Positions 45,817 to 55,509 of a stretch of DNA of 64,000 nucleotides are shown in pieces (the first letter of the stretch is position 1; every line of letters starts with the position of its first letter). The stretch covers positions 5,704,001 through 5,768,000 of the forward strand of contig NC_014931.1 of the NCBI RefSeq assembly GCF_000184745.1, given 5' to 3'. A program made the translations under genes and the position numbers. The notes below the pieces were generated by a model. The model was not told the origin of the DNA, made no database searches, and saw nothing but the letters and a program-made list of their open reading frames with translations. This DNA comes from Variovorax paradoxus EPS. Its GTDB lineage: Bacteria; Pseudomonadota; Gammaproteobacteria; Burkholderiales; Burkholderiaceae_C.

Positions 45817-46249
45817 CAACGACCGCGCCACCTGCGCCGCACTCGCCGGACTGCTGCGCGCCTTCATGGTGCTGGCGATCTGGGGCTTCGCGCTGACATG
45901 CATCGCGGCGCTGGTGCTCGCGCTCACACTGCGCTCGCTCCCGACCACGCCCGCCATGGGCTTCGGCGCAGTCGTGATCCTCGGCGTGCTCGAGCGCTAC
46001 TTCGCGTTCCGGCTGCGGCTGGACCAGACGCTGTTCGGCGACCTGGCGCGCGGCACCATCGCCTCGCTCGACGCCCTGGACCGCGCGCTGGACCGCCTGG
46101 GCCTTCGCAATGCGCCGTCGTCGCCTTCCACACGGCCGCTCGACGACCGCGTACAGGGCACCCGCCAGCTCATGCAGCGCCATGCCATCGTGGTCGCCTG
46201 CCAGAGCGCCATGTTTCTCCTTGCCTTGATGACACAGGACATCTCTTGA
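45809..46249 (+). CDS. Small membrane protein in the ynb-like operon
   Basis: A 146-aa protein with two hydrophobic segments near the N-terminus (FMVLAIWGFALTCIAALVLAL; PAMGFGAVVILGVLERYFAF), a soluble middle region and a hydrophobic C-terminus (VACQSAMFLLALM). No family recognised. It overlaps the genes on both sides, so it belongs to the operon. It has no counterpart in E. coli ynbABCD. Confidence 0.65.
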   Translation: MTDNDRATCAALAGLLRAFMVLAIWGFALTCIAALVLALTLRSLPTTPAMGFGAVVILGVLERYFAFRLRLDQTLFGDLARGTIASLDALDRALDRLGLRNAPSSPSTRPLDDRVQGTRQLMQRHAIVVACQSAMFLLALMTQDIS

Positions 46250-46971
46250 ACGAAGAAGACAACAACAAGAACGACAGCGCGCCCGCCCAGGCGCCCGAAA
46301 GCACGGCGCTGCGGCGCGGGCTGGCCATCGTCGCGGGCAAGCTGATCATCGGCGCGGCCGGGCTGCTGACCGGGGTGCGCGCGATCTGGTCGGGCACCAG
46401 CCCCAAGGCCGAGCAGACGCTGTACTTCGCCAACCACACGAGCCACGGCGACTTCGTGCTGCTGTGGGCGACCCTTCCGCCCGACCTGCGCGCGCTCACG
46501 CGGCCGGTCGCGGGGCAGGATTACTGGGAAGCCTCGAAGCTGCGCAACTTCATCGGCAAGGACGTGTTCAACGCGCTGATGATCCGGCGCGACGGCTCGG
46601 GCCAGGGCGGCAACCCGGTCGACCAGATGAAGGACGCGCTGGAAGGCGGCGACTCGCTCATCATGTTCCCCGAAGGCACGCGCAACACCGGCGACGAGAT
46701 CCTGCTGCCGCTGAAAAGCGGTCTCTTCCACCTGGCCCGCGCCTGCCCCAACGTGCGGCTGGTGCCGGTGTGGATCGAGAACCTCAAGCGCGTGCTGCCC
46801 AAGGGCACGCTGGTGCCGATTCCGCTGGCCTGCACGGTGCGCTTCGGCACGCCGATCAAGCTGGAAGAAGGCGAAGACAAGAACACCTTCATCGCCCGCG
46901 CACGCACCGCGATGCTCGACCTGCGCCCCGAATACGACCGCAACGACAAGGCCGAGGGCGCCGCATCATGA
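46246..46971 (+). CDS. 1-acyl-sn-glycerol-3-phosphate acyltransferase-like protein (PlsC family)
   Basis: A 241-aa acyltransferase. The HX4D motif is present as NHTSHGDF and the substrate motif as FPEGTRN, with VPVWIEN further on. It adds an acyl chain to a glycerophosphate lipid at the membrane. The likely start is TTG, overlapping the previous stop (TTGA), because the longer open frame lies inside the preceding gene. Stop and next start overlap (ATGA). Confidence 0.83.
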   Translation: MNEEDNNKNDSAPAQAPESTALRRGLAIVAGKLIIGAAGLLTGVRAIWSGTSPKAEQTLYFANHTSHGDFVLLWATLPPDLRALTRPVAGQDYWEASKLRNFIGKDVFNALMIRRDGSGQGGNPVDQMKDALEGGDSLIMFPEGTRNTGDEILLPLKSGLFHLARACPNVRLVPVWIENLKRVLPKGTLVPIPLACTVRFGTPIKLEEGEDKNTFIARARTAMLDLRPEYDRNDKAEGAAS

Positions 46972-47924
46972 TCGAACTGTCTCCCTTCGCGTGGACCACG
47001 CTCAAGCTCTTCGGCGGCGTCTTCGGTGTGCTGGTGCTGGCCTCGGCCATCGGCGCGCTGCTCAAGTGGCGCGTGGCGCACGGCCAACCGCATTCGGTAA
47101 TCGACAACCTCAACTCGCGCGTCAATGCGTGGTGGGTGATGGTGGCGGTGATCGGTGTGGCCTTCGCGCTCGGCAAGGGCGGCGTGATCGTGCTGTTCTA
47201 CCTGATCTCGTTCTATGCGCTGCGCGAGTTCATCAGCCTGGCCTACACGCGGCGCGGCGACCACGGGGCCATCGCGCTGGCCTTCTTCGTCGCATTGCCG
47301 GGGCAGTACTTCCTGATCTGGATCGACTGGTACGGGCTCTATTCGATCTACATCCCGGTCTACGCCTTCCTGCTCCTGCCCATTCTGGCGACGATGGGGG
47401 GCGACACGCAGCGCTTTCTGGAGCGCACCTCGAAAATCCAGTGGGGCCTGATGGTGTGCGTGTTCTGCATCAGCCACGTGCCCGCGCTGCTCACGCTGCA
47501 GATTCCGGGCTTCGAGGGCCGCAACCTGCTGCTGATCGCCTTCCTGGTGATCGTGGTGCAGGGCAGCGACGTGCTGCAGTACGTGTGGGGCAAGCTGCTC
47601 GGCAAGCGCAAGGTGGCGCCGGAACTGTCGCCTTCCAAGACCTGGGAAGGCCTGATCGGCGGTGTGGCGAGCGCCACCGCGCTGGGCGCCGCGCTCTACT
47701 GGGCCACGCCATTCAACCCGTGGCAGGCCGCGCTGATGGCGCTCACGATCTGCCTGATGGGCTTCTTCGGCGGGCTGGTCATGTCGGCCATCAAGCGCGA
47801 CCGCGGCGTGAAGGACTGGGGCTCGATGATCGAAGGCCACGGCGGCATGCTCGACCGGCTCGATTCGGTGATCTTCGCGGCGCCGATCTACTTCCACGCG
47901 CTGCGCTATTGGTGGGTGCCGTGA
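46968..47924 (+). CDS. Phosphatidate cytidylyltransferase (CdsA/YnbB-like)
   Basis: A 318-aa polytopic membrane protein. The CDP-diglyceride synthase signature appears as SPSKTWEG followed by SAIKRDRGVKDWGSMIEGHGGMLDRLDS near the C-terminus. It makes CDP-diacylglycerol from phosphatidate and CTP. It is probably a second copy beside the housekeeping cdsA expected elsewhere, dedicated to this operon. It matches E. coli YnbB in role and size. Confidence 0.9.
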   Translation: MIELSPFAWTTLKLFGGVFGVLVLASAIGALLKWRVAHGQPHSVIDNLNSRVNAWWVMVAVIGVAFALGKGGVIVLFYLISFYALREFISLAYTRRGDHGAIALAFFVALPGQYFLIWIDWYGLYSIYIPVYAFLLLPILATMGGDTQRFLERTSKIQWGLMVCVFCISHVPALLTLQIPGFEGRNLLLIAFLVIVVQGSDVLQYVWGKLLGKRKVAPELSPSKTWEGLIGGVASATALGAALYWATPFNPWQAALMALTICLMGFFGGLVMSAIKRDRGVKDWGSMIEGHGGMLDRLDSVIFAAPIYFHALRYWWVP

Positions 47925-48556
47925 GCACGGCGGCTGCCAAAAAGGCTGCAAAACCGGCAGCGAAAGCAGAGCGCATCGTCGATGACGCGCCTGTCGAATT
48001 CGCGAACGCTGCGGCGCTCGCGCGCTGGTACAAGCGCCACCACGGCACGCATGCCGGCGTGTGGCTGCGCATCGCGAAGAAGGCCAGCGGCATCGCCTCT
48101 GTCGACCATCCCGAGGCACTCGAGATCGCACTGTGCTTCGGCTGGATCGACGGGCAGCGCAAGAGCGACAAGAGCGATGGCGAGCAGTATTTTCTGCAGC
48201 GCTTCACGCCGCGCACCGCGCGCAGCACCTGGTCGAAGATCAACCGCGACAAGGCGCTGAAGCTGATCGACGACGAGCGCATGCAGCCGGCCGGGCTGGC
48301 CGAGGTGGAACGCGCGAAGGCTGACGGGCGCTGGGAGGCGGCTTACGACGCCGCGAGCGTGGCGACTGTGCCGCCCGACCTGCAGGCCGCGCTCGATGCG
48401 AACAAGAAGGCCGCGAAGTTCTTCGCCACGCTGGATGCGCGCAATCGCTATGCGGTGCTGTTCCGCACGCAAGGCGCGAAGAAGGCCGAGACGCGTGCGC
48501 GGCGCATCGCGCAGTTCGTGGAGATGCTGGCAAAGGGCGAGAAGATCCACCCTTGA
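47921..48556 (+). CDS. YdeI/OmpD-associated family protein
   Basis: A 211-aa soluble protein. After a Lys/Ala-rich N-terminus, the family motifs are FGWIDGQRKSDK, QRFTPRTARSTWSKIN and GLAEVERAKADGRW. The family is annotated as bacteriocin-protection or stress-related, with unclear biochemistry. The GTG start overlaps the cytidylyltransferase stop (GTGA). Whether it serves the lipid pathway is unknown. Confidence 0.82.
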   Translation: MSTAAAKKAAKPAAKAERIVDDAPVEFANAAALARWYKRHHGTHAGVWLRIAKKASGIASVDHPEALEIALCFGWIDGQRKSDKSDGEQYFLQRFTPRTARSTWSKINRDKALKLIDDERMQPAGLAEVERAKADGRWEAAYDAASVATVPPDLQAALDANKKAAKFFATLDARNRYAVLFRTQGAKKAETRARRIAQFVEMLAKGEKIHP

Positions 48557-48569
48557 GGCGAAGGCGGTC

Positions 48570-49457
48570 CTAGTCTTCGTCCATCACCCGCGAGCGGCCC
48601 AGCCAGAAGCCCAGGATCAAGCCCACCGTGCCGAAGCCGATGGCGCCCCAGAGGCTCAGGAAATTGAAGACGTTGTAGCGGCCCGGCTGGTGCGCCAGTT
48701 CTCTCGCCAACTCCGGCTCGACCAGCCCGCCCAGACCTCGCGCGGCCGCGAAATCGAAGCCCGCATCGCCCAGGTAGTTCAGCGTCAGCAGCATCGGCAG
48801 CACGGTCAGGAATGGGAACCACGCACCGCGTACCTTGCGCCAGTTCATGAAGTAGGCGGCCGCCAGCAGCACGGCGCCCGCCCCGATCAATCCGAGCACG
48901 ACGGGCCGCCGGGCCAGCGGCAGCAACCAGGGCCAGACCCATTGCAGCGGATAGAGCGGCCACTCCGCCTGCGGCGCGAGGCCGCCCGGCCGCGCGAAGG
49001 CCTGCCACCCCAGCGCGAGCGTGGCGCGGCCCACCAGCGCAGACGCGCAGGCCACGGCCGCAACGCCAAGGCAGCCGATGCGCAGCAGGGACGAACGAGG
49101 CTCGGGGAAGACATGCGGCGGCATGACGCTCTGCGTGTAGCTGCCACGGCTCCAGCGCTTGGTGACCACGATGACCTGCGGTTGCGGCGGCGTCAGTTCG
49201 CCGCGGACCAGCCAGTCGATCGCAAGGATCGCCAGTGCGAACGCCATCGCGGCGGTGAGCCATGCGCAGGCGCCCGGCATGTCGATGAGGCCGGCTGGCG
49301 TCATCATCGGCAGGTTGCCGTAGACGACGCCCGCGCATCCGTAGGCCAGGAGAATCGGCACGCAGCCGATCAGGGCCGCGCGCATGAGCAGCGAATCGCT
49401 GTGAACCGACTCGTGGCGCAGCGCTTCGACGCGCGACCACGCTGCCCGCAGGCTCAC
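48570..49457 (-). CDS. Multi-pass membrane protein, unknown function
   Basis: A 295-aa protein with about six hydrophobic segments (for example [58 protein letters not shown] and the C-terminal [22 protein letters not shown]). No family motif is recognised. The GTG start overlaps the ruvA stop (GTGA), so it is translated with ruvA. Nothing in it suggests recombination work. Confidence 0.65.
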   Translation of the reverse strand: MSLRAAWSRVEALRHESVHSDSLLMRAALIGCVPILLAYGCAGVVYGNLPMMTPAGLIDMPGACAWLTAAMAFALAILAIDWLVRGELTPPQPQVIVVTKRWSRGSYTQSVMPPHVFPEPRSSLLRIGCLGVAAVACASALVGRATLALGWQAFARPGGLAPQAEWPLYPLQWVWPWLLPLARRPVVLGLIGAGAVLLAAAYFMNWRKVRGAWFPFLTVLPMLLTLNYLGDAGFDFAAARGLGGLVEPELARELAHQPGRYNVFNFLSLWGAIGFGTVGLILGFWLGRSRVMDED

Positions 49458-50026
49458 TTGGCCAGGGCTTTCAGCGCCAGCTTGATGCCTTCGCTCACCG
49501 TCGCGTCCTTGGGCAGCGCCTTGAGCGCGAGTGCGGCTTCCTTGTCGCTGTAGCCCAGCGCGATCAGCGCCTGCAGGATGTCGGCCTGCGCGTCGGAGGC
49601 CGCATGCGTCGGCAGTCCGATATCGGCGCCCAGCTTGCCCTTGAGCTCCAGCAGCAGCCGCTCGGCGGTCTTCTTGCCGATGCCGGGGATCTTCACGAGA
49701 CGGCCGAGCTCCTGCGTGGTGATCGCCTGCGACAGCTCGCCCACGCTCATGCCCGAGAGCAGCCCGAGCGCGGTACGCGGACCCACGCCGGTGATCTTGA
49801 TGAGCTGGCGAAAAGCCGCACGCTCCTCGGCGGTGCCGAAACCGTAGAGAATCTGCGCGTCCTCGCGCACCACGAAGTGCGTGAGCAGCGAAACGCGCTC
49901 TCCGGTGCCGGGCAGGTTGTAGAACGTGCTCATCGGCACATCGACCTCGTAGCCGACGCCGTTGCAATCGACCACCACCTGCGGTGGGTTGCGCTCGGCC
50001 AGTACGCCGGTGAGTTTGCCTATCAT
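49454..50026 (-). CDS. ruvA: Holliday junction protein RuvA
   Basis: A 190-aa protein with the three RuvA domains: OB fold ([11 protein letters not shown] to [11 protein letters not shown]), tandem helix-hairpin-helix ([31 protein letters not shown]) and the C-terminal RuvB-binding domain ([17 protein letters not shown]). A tetramer holds the four-way junction for RuvB. Divergent from ybeZ with only about 20 bp between starts. Confidence 0.97.
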   Translation of the reverse strand: MIGKLTGVLAERNPPQVVVDCNGVGYEVDVPMSTFYNLPGTGERVSLLTHFVVREDAQILYGFGTAEERAAFRQLIKITGVGPRTALGLLSGMSVGELSQAITTQELGRLVKIPGIGKKTAERLLLELKGKLGADIGLPTHAASDAQADILQALIALGYSDKEAALALKALPKDATVSEGIKLALKALAK

Positions 50027-50046
50027 GGGTGCCCTTTTTCCTTGAA

Positions 50047-50997
50047 ATGTCCGGCGTGATTCTGCGACACACCTTTACCCCACCGAACAACTCGCGCCTC
50101 GGACACCTGTGCGGACCGCTCGACGCGCACCTGCGCCGCATCGAGGAAGCGCTGGGCGTGAAGATCGCGCACCGCCACGAGCAGTTCAAGGTCGACGGCC
50201 CCAAGGCCTCGGCGCAGCGCGCGATGGACGTGCTGCAGGCGCTGTACGAAATTGCCCAGCGCCCGATCGATCCGGCCGTGGTGCAGCTCACGCTGGCGGG
50301 CGACGGCTCGATGAGCGACGAGGACGCGGCCATGCTCGTCACCCGCCGCGCCGACCTGCGCGCGCGCACGCCGACGCAGGCGCTGTACCTGGACAACATC
50401 GCCAAGCACGACATCACCTTCGGCATCGGCCCGGCCGGCACCGGCAAGACGTATCTGGCGGTGGCCTGCGCGGTCGATGCGCTGGAGCGCGCGGCGGTGC
50501 AGCGCATCGTGCTCACGCGGCCGGCCGTGGAAGCGGGCGAGCGGCTCGGCTTTTTGCCGGGCGACCTGACGCAGAAGGTCGACCCGTACCTGCGTCCGCT
50601 GTACGACGCGCTCTACGACCTCATGGGCTACGAGAAGGTGCAGAAGGCCTTCGAGCGCAACGCGCTCGAGATTGCGCCATTGGCCTTCATGCGCGGGCGC
50701 ACGCTGAACAACGCGTTCGTGATCCTGGACGAAGCACAGAACACCACGGTCGAGCAGATGAAGATGTTCCTCACGCGCATCGGCTTCGGCGCGAAGGCGG
50801 TGGTGACCGGCGACGTGAGCCAGATCGACCTGCCCAAGCAGCAACTGAGCGGCTTGATCGACGCCGAGCGCGTGCTCCGGCGCGTGAGCGGCATCGCGAT
50901 CACGCACTTCACGAGTGCCGACGTGGTGCGGCATCCGCTGGTGGCGAAGATCGTCGACGCCTACGACGGCCAGCGCAAGCGCAGCGGCGCGAATTGA
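50047..50997 (+). CDS. ybeZ: PhoH family ATPase (YbeZ)
   Basis: A 316-aa P-loop ATPase. Walker [12 protein letters not shown] is near residue 125 and Walker [12 protein letters not shown] near 225. The conserved [17 protein letters not shown] is the PhoH signature. It precedes ybeY by one base, the order found in E. coli (ybeZYX), so a role with YbeY in ribosome maturation is likely. I prefer the ATG at 50047 to a GTG six codons earlier. Confidence 0.93.
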   Translation: MSGVILRHTFTPPNNSRLGHLCGPLDAHLRRIEEALGVKIAHRHEQFKVDGPKASAQRAMDVLQALYEIAQRPIDPAVVQLTLAGDGSMSDEDAAMLVTRRADLRARTPTQALYLDNIAKHDITFGIGPAGTGKTYLAVACAVDALERAAVQRIVLTRPAVEAGERLGFLPGDLTQKVDPYLRPLYDALYDLMGYEKVQKAFERNALEIAPLAFMRGRTLNNAFVILDEAQNTTVEQMKMFLTRIGFGAKAVVTGDVSQIDLPKQQLSGLIDAERVLRRVSGIAITHFTSADVVRHPLVAKIVDAYDGQRKRSGAN

Positions 50998-50998
50998 G

Positions 50999-51457
50999 AT
51001 GGCGCTGCCGGCACTTTCTCTTTCGCTGCAGTTCGGTCGTTTCAAGGGCGTCGAGCGGCACCGCATCGCGCTGCCGCGCCACCGCGTTGCGCGCTGCATC
51101 CGCCACGCGCTGGACATCGACGGCGAAATCACGGTGCGCATCGTCGATGCCGATGAAGGCCAGCGCCTGAACCGCGAGTTCCGCGGCAAGGACTACGCGA
51201 CCAACGTGCTGACCTTCGACTATGCGCAGAGCCCGGTCGCCATGGCCGACCTGGTGCTGTGCGCGCCGGTGGTCGCGCGCGAAGCGAAGGAGCAGCGCAA
51301 GACGCTGGCCGCGCACTACGCGCACCTGCTGGTGCACGGCACGCTGCACGCGCAGGGCTGGGACCACGAGACCAGCGAAGCCGACGCCGACGAGATGGAG
51401 GCGTACGAAATCCAGATCCTCGCGGAGCTGGGCATCCGCGATCCGTACGGCAAGTAG
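50999..51457 (+). CDS. ybeY: Endoribonuclease YbeY (rRNA maturation factor)
   Basis: A 152-aa zinc-dependent RNase with the motif [11 protein letters not shown] (H-x3-H-x5-H) and the upstream [14 protein letters not shown]. YbeY takes part in 16S rRNA 3'-end processing and ribosome quality control. Its ATG follows the ybeZ stop directly. Confidence 0.95.
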   Translation: MALPALSLSLQFGRFKGVERHRIALPRHRVARCIRHALDIDGEITVRIVDADEGQRLNREFRGKDYATNVLTFDYAQSPVAMADLVLCAPVVAREAKEQRKTLAAHYAHLLVHGTLHAQGWDHETSEADADEMEAYEIQILAELGIRDPYGK

Positions 51458-51463
51458 CTGCTG

Positions 51464-51903
<440 letters not shown>

Positions 51904-51907
<4 letters not shown>

Positions 51908-52824
51908 GGGTGTCCGTGTTCTTTCACGATCTGGGTGGCGCGCGCTTCCATGGTCAGCGGCAGCAACTGGATGGTGACGCGCAGGCCGGGCACGGCGTCC
52001 ATCAGGGCCTGCTCGAGCTCGTCGCGGAGGCTGGCCGCGCGCTGCAGGGTCCAGTCGCCGGGCACGTGCATGTGCAGGTCGGCAAAGCGGCGCTGGCCGG
52101 CGCCGCGGGTCACCATGTCATCGAAGCGCAACCGGCCGCCATCGGGCTGGCGCGCAGCGAAGGCGTCGAGCGTGGCGCGCACGGTGGCGAGCGTTTCGGC
52201 GTCGAGCGCTTCGTCCATCAGGCCCTGCGAGGAGCGCCACACCAGCTTGACGCCCTCGCGCACGATGTTGAGCGCCACGCCGATGGCCAGCACCGGATCG
52301 AGCCACAACCAGCCGGTGAAGTGCACGGCGACGATGCCGATGACCACGGCGGCGGAGGTCCACACGTCGGTCATCAGGTGGCGGCCGTCGGCCTCCAGCG
52401 CGATGGAGCGGTGCGCGCGCGCCGCGCGGAACAGCATCACCGCAAGCGCCGCATTGAGGCCCGAGCTGAACACCGACAGCGCCAGGCCCCAACCCAGTTG
52501 CTCGAGCGGCTGGGGCGACAGCAGCCGCTGCACCGACACCCAGAGAATCGCCACCGCGGCGCCGACGATCAGGATGCCTTCGAAGCCGGAGGAGAAATAC
52601 TCGGCCTTGTGGTGGCCGTAGGGGTGGTCGTCGTCGGCCGGCCGCTCGGCGATGGTCACCATTGCCAAGGCGAACATGGCGCTGGCAAGATTGACGAACG
52701 ACTCCATCGCATCGGAGATCAAGCCCATCGAATTCGTCATGTAGCCCGCCAACCCCTTGAGCACGATGGTGACCAAGGCAACGGCCACAGAAACGCGGAG
52801 CAGTGTTTTGGGAGTGAGCGTCAT
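51904..52824 (-). CDS. Cation diffusion facilitator family transporter
   Basis: A 306-aa CDF protein with six membrane helices. Metal-site residues are in LISDAMES (helix II) and HLMTDVWTS (helix V), followed by [15 protein letters not shown]. The C-terminal cytosolic domain has the ferredoxin-like [11 protein letters not shown]. It lacks the His-rich loop of the DmeF protein at 39.8 kb. Likely Zn, Fe or Mn export; the metal is not decidable. The gene diverges from the FecR gene. Confidence 0.88.
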
Positions 52825-52974
52825 GGGCAAGCGGAACTGAATCGACAAAAGACGACGCAAAAAACGGCAAAAGGCCGCAAGATGTCGCTGAATTATCGAC
52901 GTAGTGTCTATATGTAACGCCTTCGGCTTAATATTTTGACTATTGCGAAACATTCTTCGCAGAGAGTCGGGACG

Positions 52975-53460
52975 ATGAAAAACTTTTTGAACATTCTGGG
53001 CGGCCTCGCCCTGCTGGGCGCCACCGTGATGGCCCAGGCCCAAACAACACCGCCGCCGGCCGCCGCGGTTGCCGACCTCCAGGCGGGTTTCGTGAAATCG
53101 GTGCGCGGCAATGTGCAGCTGCTCAGTGCCGCCGGCACCACCCGCACCGCTGCCGCTGGCGATGCCCTCGGGTCCGTCGACCGCATCGTGACCGGCCCCG
53201 ACTCTTCGGTCGCCGTGGTCCTGCGGGACGACACGACGCTGGTGGTCGGTCCCTCCTCGCGGCTGGACCTGAAGGAATTCCACTTCGACGCCACCACCCG
53301 CGACGGCGGGCTGCTGGTCTCGCTGCTGCGCGGCTCGATGCGCATGATCACGGGCCTCATCGGCAAGACCAACCCCGACGCGGTTCGGGTCGAGACGCAG
53401 ACCGCGACCATCGGCATTCGCGGCACCGATTTCATCGTTCAAACCGACGGAAAGCCATGA
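52975..53460 (+). CDS. FecR-domain secreted protein
   Basis: A 161-aa protein with a signal peptide ending in AQAQ. The rest is a FecR fold (FVKSVRGNVQLLSAAG, GDALGSVDRIVTGPDSSVAVVLRDDTTL, TATIGIRGTDF). There is no N-terminal anti-sigma segment, so it is not a classical FecR. Similar proteins occur beside OmpA-like or adenylate-cyclase genes. Overlaps the next gene by 4 bp. Confidence 0.82.
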   Translation: MKNFLNILGGLALLGATVMAQAQTTPPPAAAVADLQAGFVKSVRGNVQLLSAAGTTRTAAAGDALGSVDRIVTGPDSSVAVVLRDDTTLVVGPSSRLDLKEFHFDATTRDGGLLVSLLRGSMRMITGLIGKTNPDAVRVETQTATIGIRGTDFIVQTDGKP

Positions 53461-54080
53461 TGCCGACGAGCATGTCGCCCCGCCCGCTCCTTCTTCTCTC
53501 CACCGCACTGATCACCGCATTGCTCGCCGCCTGCTCGACGCCGGGCACGCGCGTGGTGCTGCTGCCGCAGGCCGACGGCAAGCCCTCCGCGGTCGTGGTG
53601 CGCGCCAAGGACGGGGAAGAAGTCCTTTCCAAGCCCTACCAGCGTGCAACGGCCGCGGTGGGCGCCAGCGGCGCGCCGGTGGTCGACCAAGCCGATGCGG
53701 CCAAGGTCCAGGCGGAAAACAAGCCGCTTTTCGACATGCGCCCGCCTCCGCCGCAGCGCTACACCGTGTTCTTCGAGGTCGGCGGCACCACGCTGACGCC
53801 GGCTTCGCAGCAGATCATGACCGAGGCACTCGCCGCGGCGCTGGCACGCAGCGGCGGCGACATCGTGGTGACCGGCCACACCGACACCAAGGGCAACGGC
53901 GAATCGAACGACCAGTTGTCGCGCCGCCGGGCGCAGGAAGTGGTTCAGCTGTTTGTCGAGCAGCGGTTTCCGGCCAACCGCGTCGAGGCCGTGGGCCGCG
54001 GCGAGCGCGACCTGGCCGTGCCGACCGCCGACGAGGTGGACGAGCCGCGCAACCGGCGGGTCACGATCGAAGTCCGGTAA
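53457..54080 (+). CDS. OmpA-family lipoprotein
   Basis: A 207-aa protein with a lipoprotein signal (LLLLSTALITALLAAC). The C-terminal OmpA/MotB domain has FFEVGGTTLTPASQQ, VTGHTDTKGNGESNDQLSRRRAQEV and NRRVTIEVR. It should sit in the outer membrane and bind peptidoglycan. It is coupled to the FecR gene, so the two may form one envelope unit. Confidence 0.88.
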   Translation: MMPTSMSPRPLLLLSTALITALLAACSTPGTRVVLLPQADGKPSAVVVRAKDGEEVLSKPYQRATAAVGASGAPVVDQADAAKVQAENKPLFDMRPPPPQRYTVFFEVGGTTLTPASQQIMTEALAAALARSGGDIVVTGHTDTKGNGESNDQLSRRRAQEVVQLFVEQRFPANRVEAVGRGERDLAVPTADEVDEPRNRRVTIEVR

Positions 54081-54087
54081 TCAAGAG

Positions 54088-54112
54088 AAAGGCCCCGAGG
54101 GGCCTTTTTTTT
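54088..54112 (+). terminator. Rho-independent terminator after the OmpA gene
   Basis: Stem GGCCCC/GGGGCC extended by A–T pairs, a 2-nt loop, then eight T. It can also serve the convergent tyrS gene. Confidence 0.85.
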
Positions 54113-54117
54113 GGGGG

Positions 54118-55326
54118 TCAGCTCAGGGTCACGCGGGCGAACTTGCGTTTACCGACCTGCACCACATAACTGCCCGCAGGCAGCTTCAGCCCCTTGTCGC
54201 TGATCACGACCGAGTCGACGCGCACGCCGCCGCCATCGATCAGCCGGTTGCCATCCCCGGCCGAAGACGCCAGGTTGGCCTGCTTGAGCAATTGGCCGAT
54301 GCCCAGTGGCGCGCCACTTAGCGACACCTCGGGAATCTCATCCGGCACGCCGCCCTTGCTGCGGTTGACGAAATCCTGCTCCGCCGTTTCGGCGGCTGCC
54401 GCGCTGTGGAAGCGCGCGGTGATTTCCTTGGCCAGCGCGACCTTGGCGTCCTTCGGATTGCGGCCGCCTGCGATTTCCGCCTTCAGCGCCTCGATCTGCT
54501 CGAGCGACTGGAAGCTCAACAGCGTGTACCAGCGCCACATCAGGTCGTCGGAAATCGACAGCACCTTGGCGAACATGGTGTTGGCGTCTTCGCTGATGCC
54601 GATGTAGTTGTGCTTGCTCTTGGACATCTTCTCGACGCCATCGAGCCCTTCGAGCAGCGGCATAGTGAGGATGCACTGCGGCTCTTGCCCGTATTCCTGC
54701 TGGAGATGACGGCCGACGAGCAGGTTGAACTTCTGGTCCGTGCCGCCCAGCTCGAGGTCGCTCTTGAGCGCCACCGAGTCGTAGCCCTGCATCAGCGGGT
54801 AGAGGAATTCGTGCACCGAGATCGACTGGCCGGCCTTGAAGCGCTTGTTGAAGTCGTCCCGCTCCATCATCCGGGCGACCGTGTACTTGGCGGCCAGCTG
54901 GATCATCCCGCGGGCGCCCAGCGGGTCGCTCCATTCGGAGTTGTAGCGAATCTCGGTCTTCTCGGGGTCCAGCACCAGGCTGGCCTGCTTGTAGTAAGTC
55001 TGGGCGTTGGCCTCGATCTGCTCCCGGGTCAGCGGCGGGCGGGTGTTGTTGCGGCCGGAGGGGTCGCCGATCGTGCTGGTGAAGTCGCCGATCAGGAAGA
55101 TCACCCGGTGCCCCAAGTCCTGGAGCTGGCGCATCTTGTTGAGCACCACGGTGTGGCCGATGTGGATGTCCGGGGCGGTCGGATCGAGCCCGAGCTTGAT
55201 GCGCAGGGGGGTGCCGGTGGCTTCGGAGCGCTGGAGCTTGCGCACCCACTCGTCTTGCGGCAGCAGCTCGTCAGCCCCACGGAGGGATATTTCGAGCGCG
55301 CGTCCTACACTATTTGAGAGGCTCAT
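54118..55326 (-). CDS. tyrS: Tyrosyl-tRNA synthetase
   Basis: A 402-aa class I synthetase of the TyrRZ type. The HIGH motif is HIGHTV (55–60), the second signature is KMSKS (residues about 233–237), and the C-terminal S4 domain ends in VGKRKFARVTLS. It charges tRNA-Tyr. It diverges from the M23 peptidase gene; both promoters lie in the 183-bp gap. Confidence 0.96.
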   Translation of the reverse strand: MSLSNSVGRALEISLRGADELLPQDEWVRKLQRSEATGTPLRIKLGLDPTAPDIHIGHTVVLNKMRQLQDLGHRVIFLIGDFTSTIGDPSGRNNTRPPLTREQIEANAQTYYKQASLVLDPEKTEIRYNSEWSDPLGARGMIQLAAKYTVARMMERDDFNKRFKAGQSISVHEFLYPLMQGYDSVALKSDLELGGTDQKFNLLVGRHLQQEYGQEPQCILTMPLLEGLDGVEKMSKSKHNYIGISEDANTMFAKVLSISDDLMWRWYTLLSFQSLEQIEALKAEIAGGRNPKDAKVALAKEITARFHSAAAAETAEQDFVNRSKGGVPDEIPEVSLSGAPLGIGQLLKQANLASSAGDGNRLIDGGGVRVDSVVISDKGLKLPAGSYVVQVGKRKFARVTLS

Positions 55327-55509
55327 GGATGTAACAGATTCGGCCTTTACGGGCTTTTTTGGCTGACTTTTGGGATGCCGAAGCTATACTCAGCCCGACT
55401 TTTCAAGCGCCGAATTCTAAGCGGCGCTTTTTCCGCACCGTCTCCTGCCGCCCTGAACGCACTGGGCCTTGCAGCACGGATTTGCAGAACCTGAGCTGGA
55501 ATTCATAGT

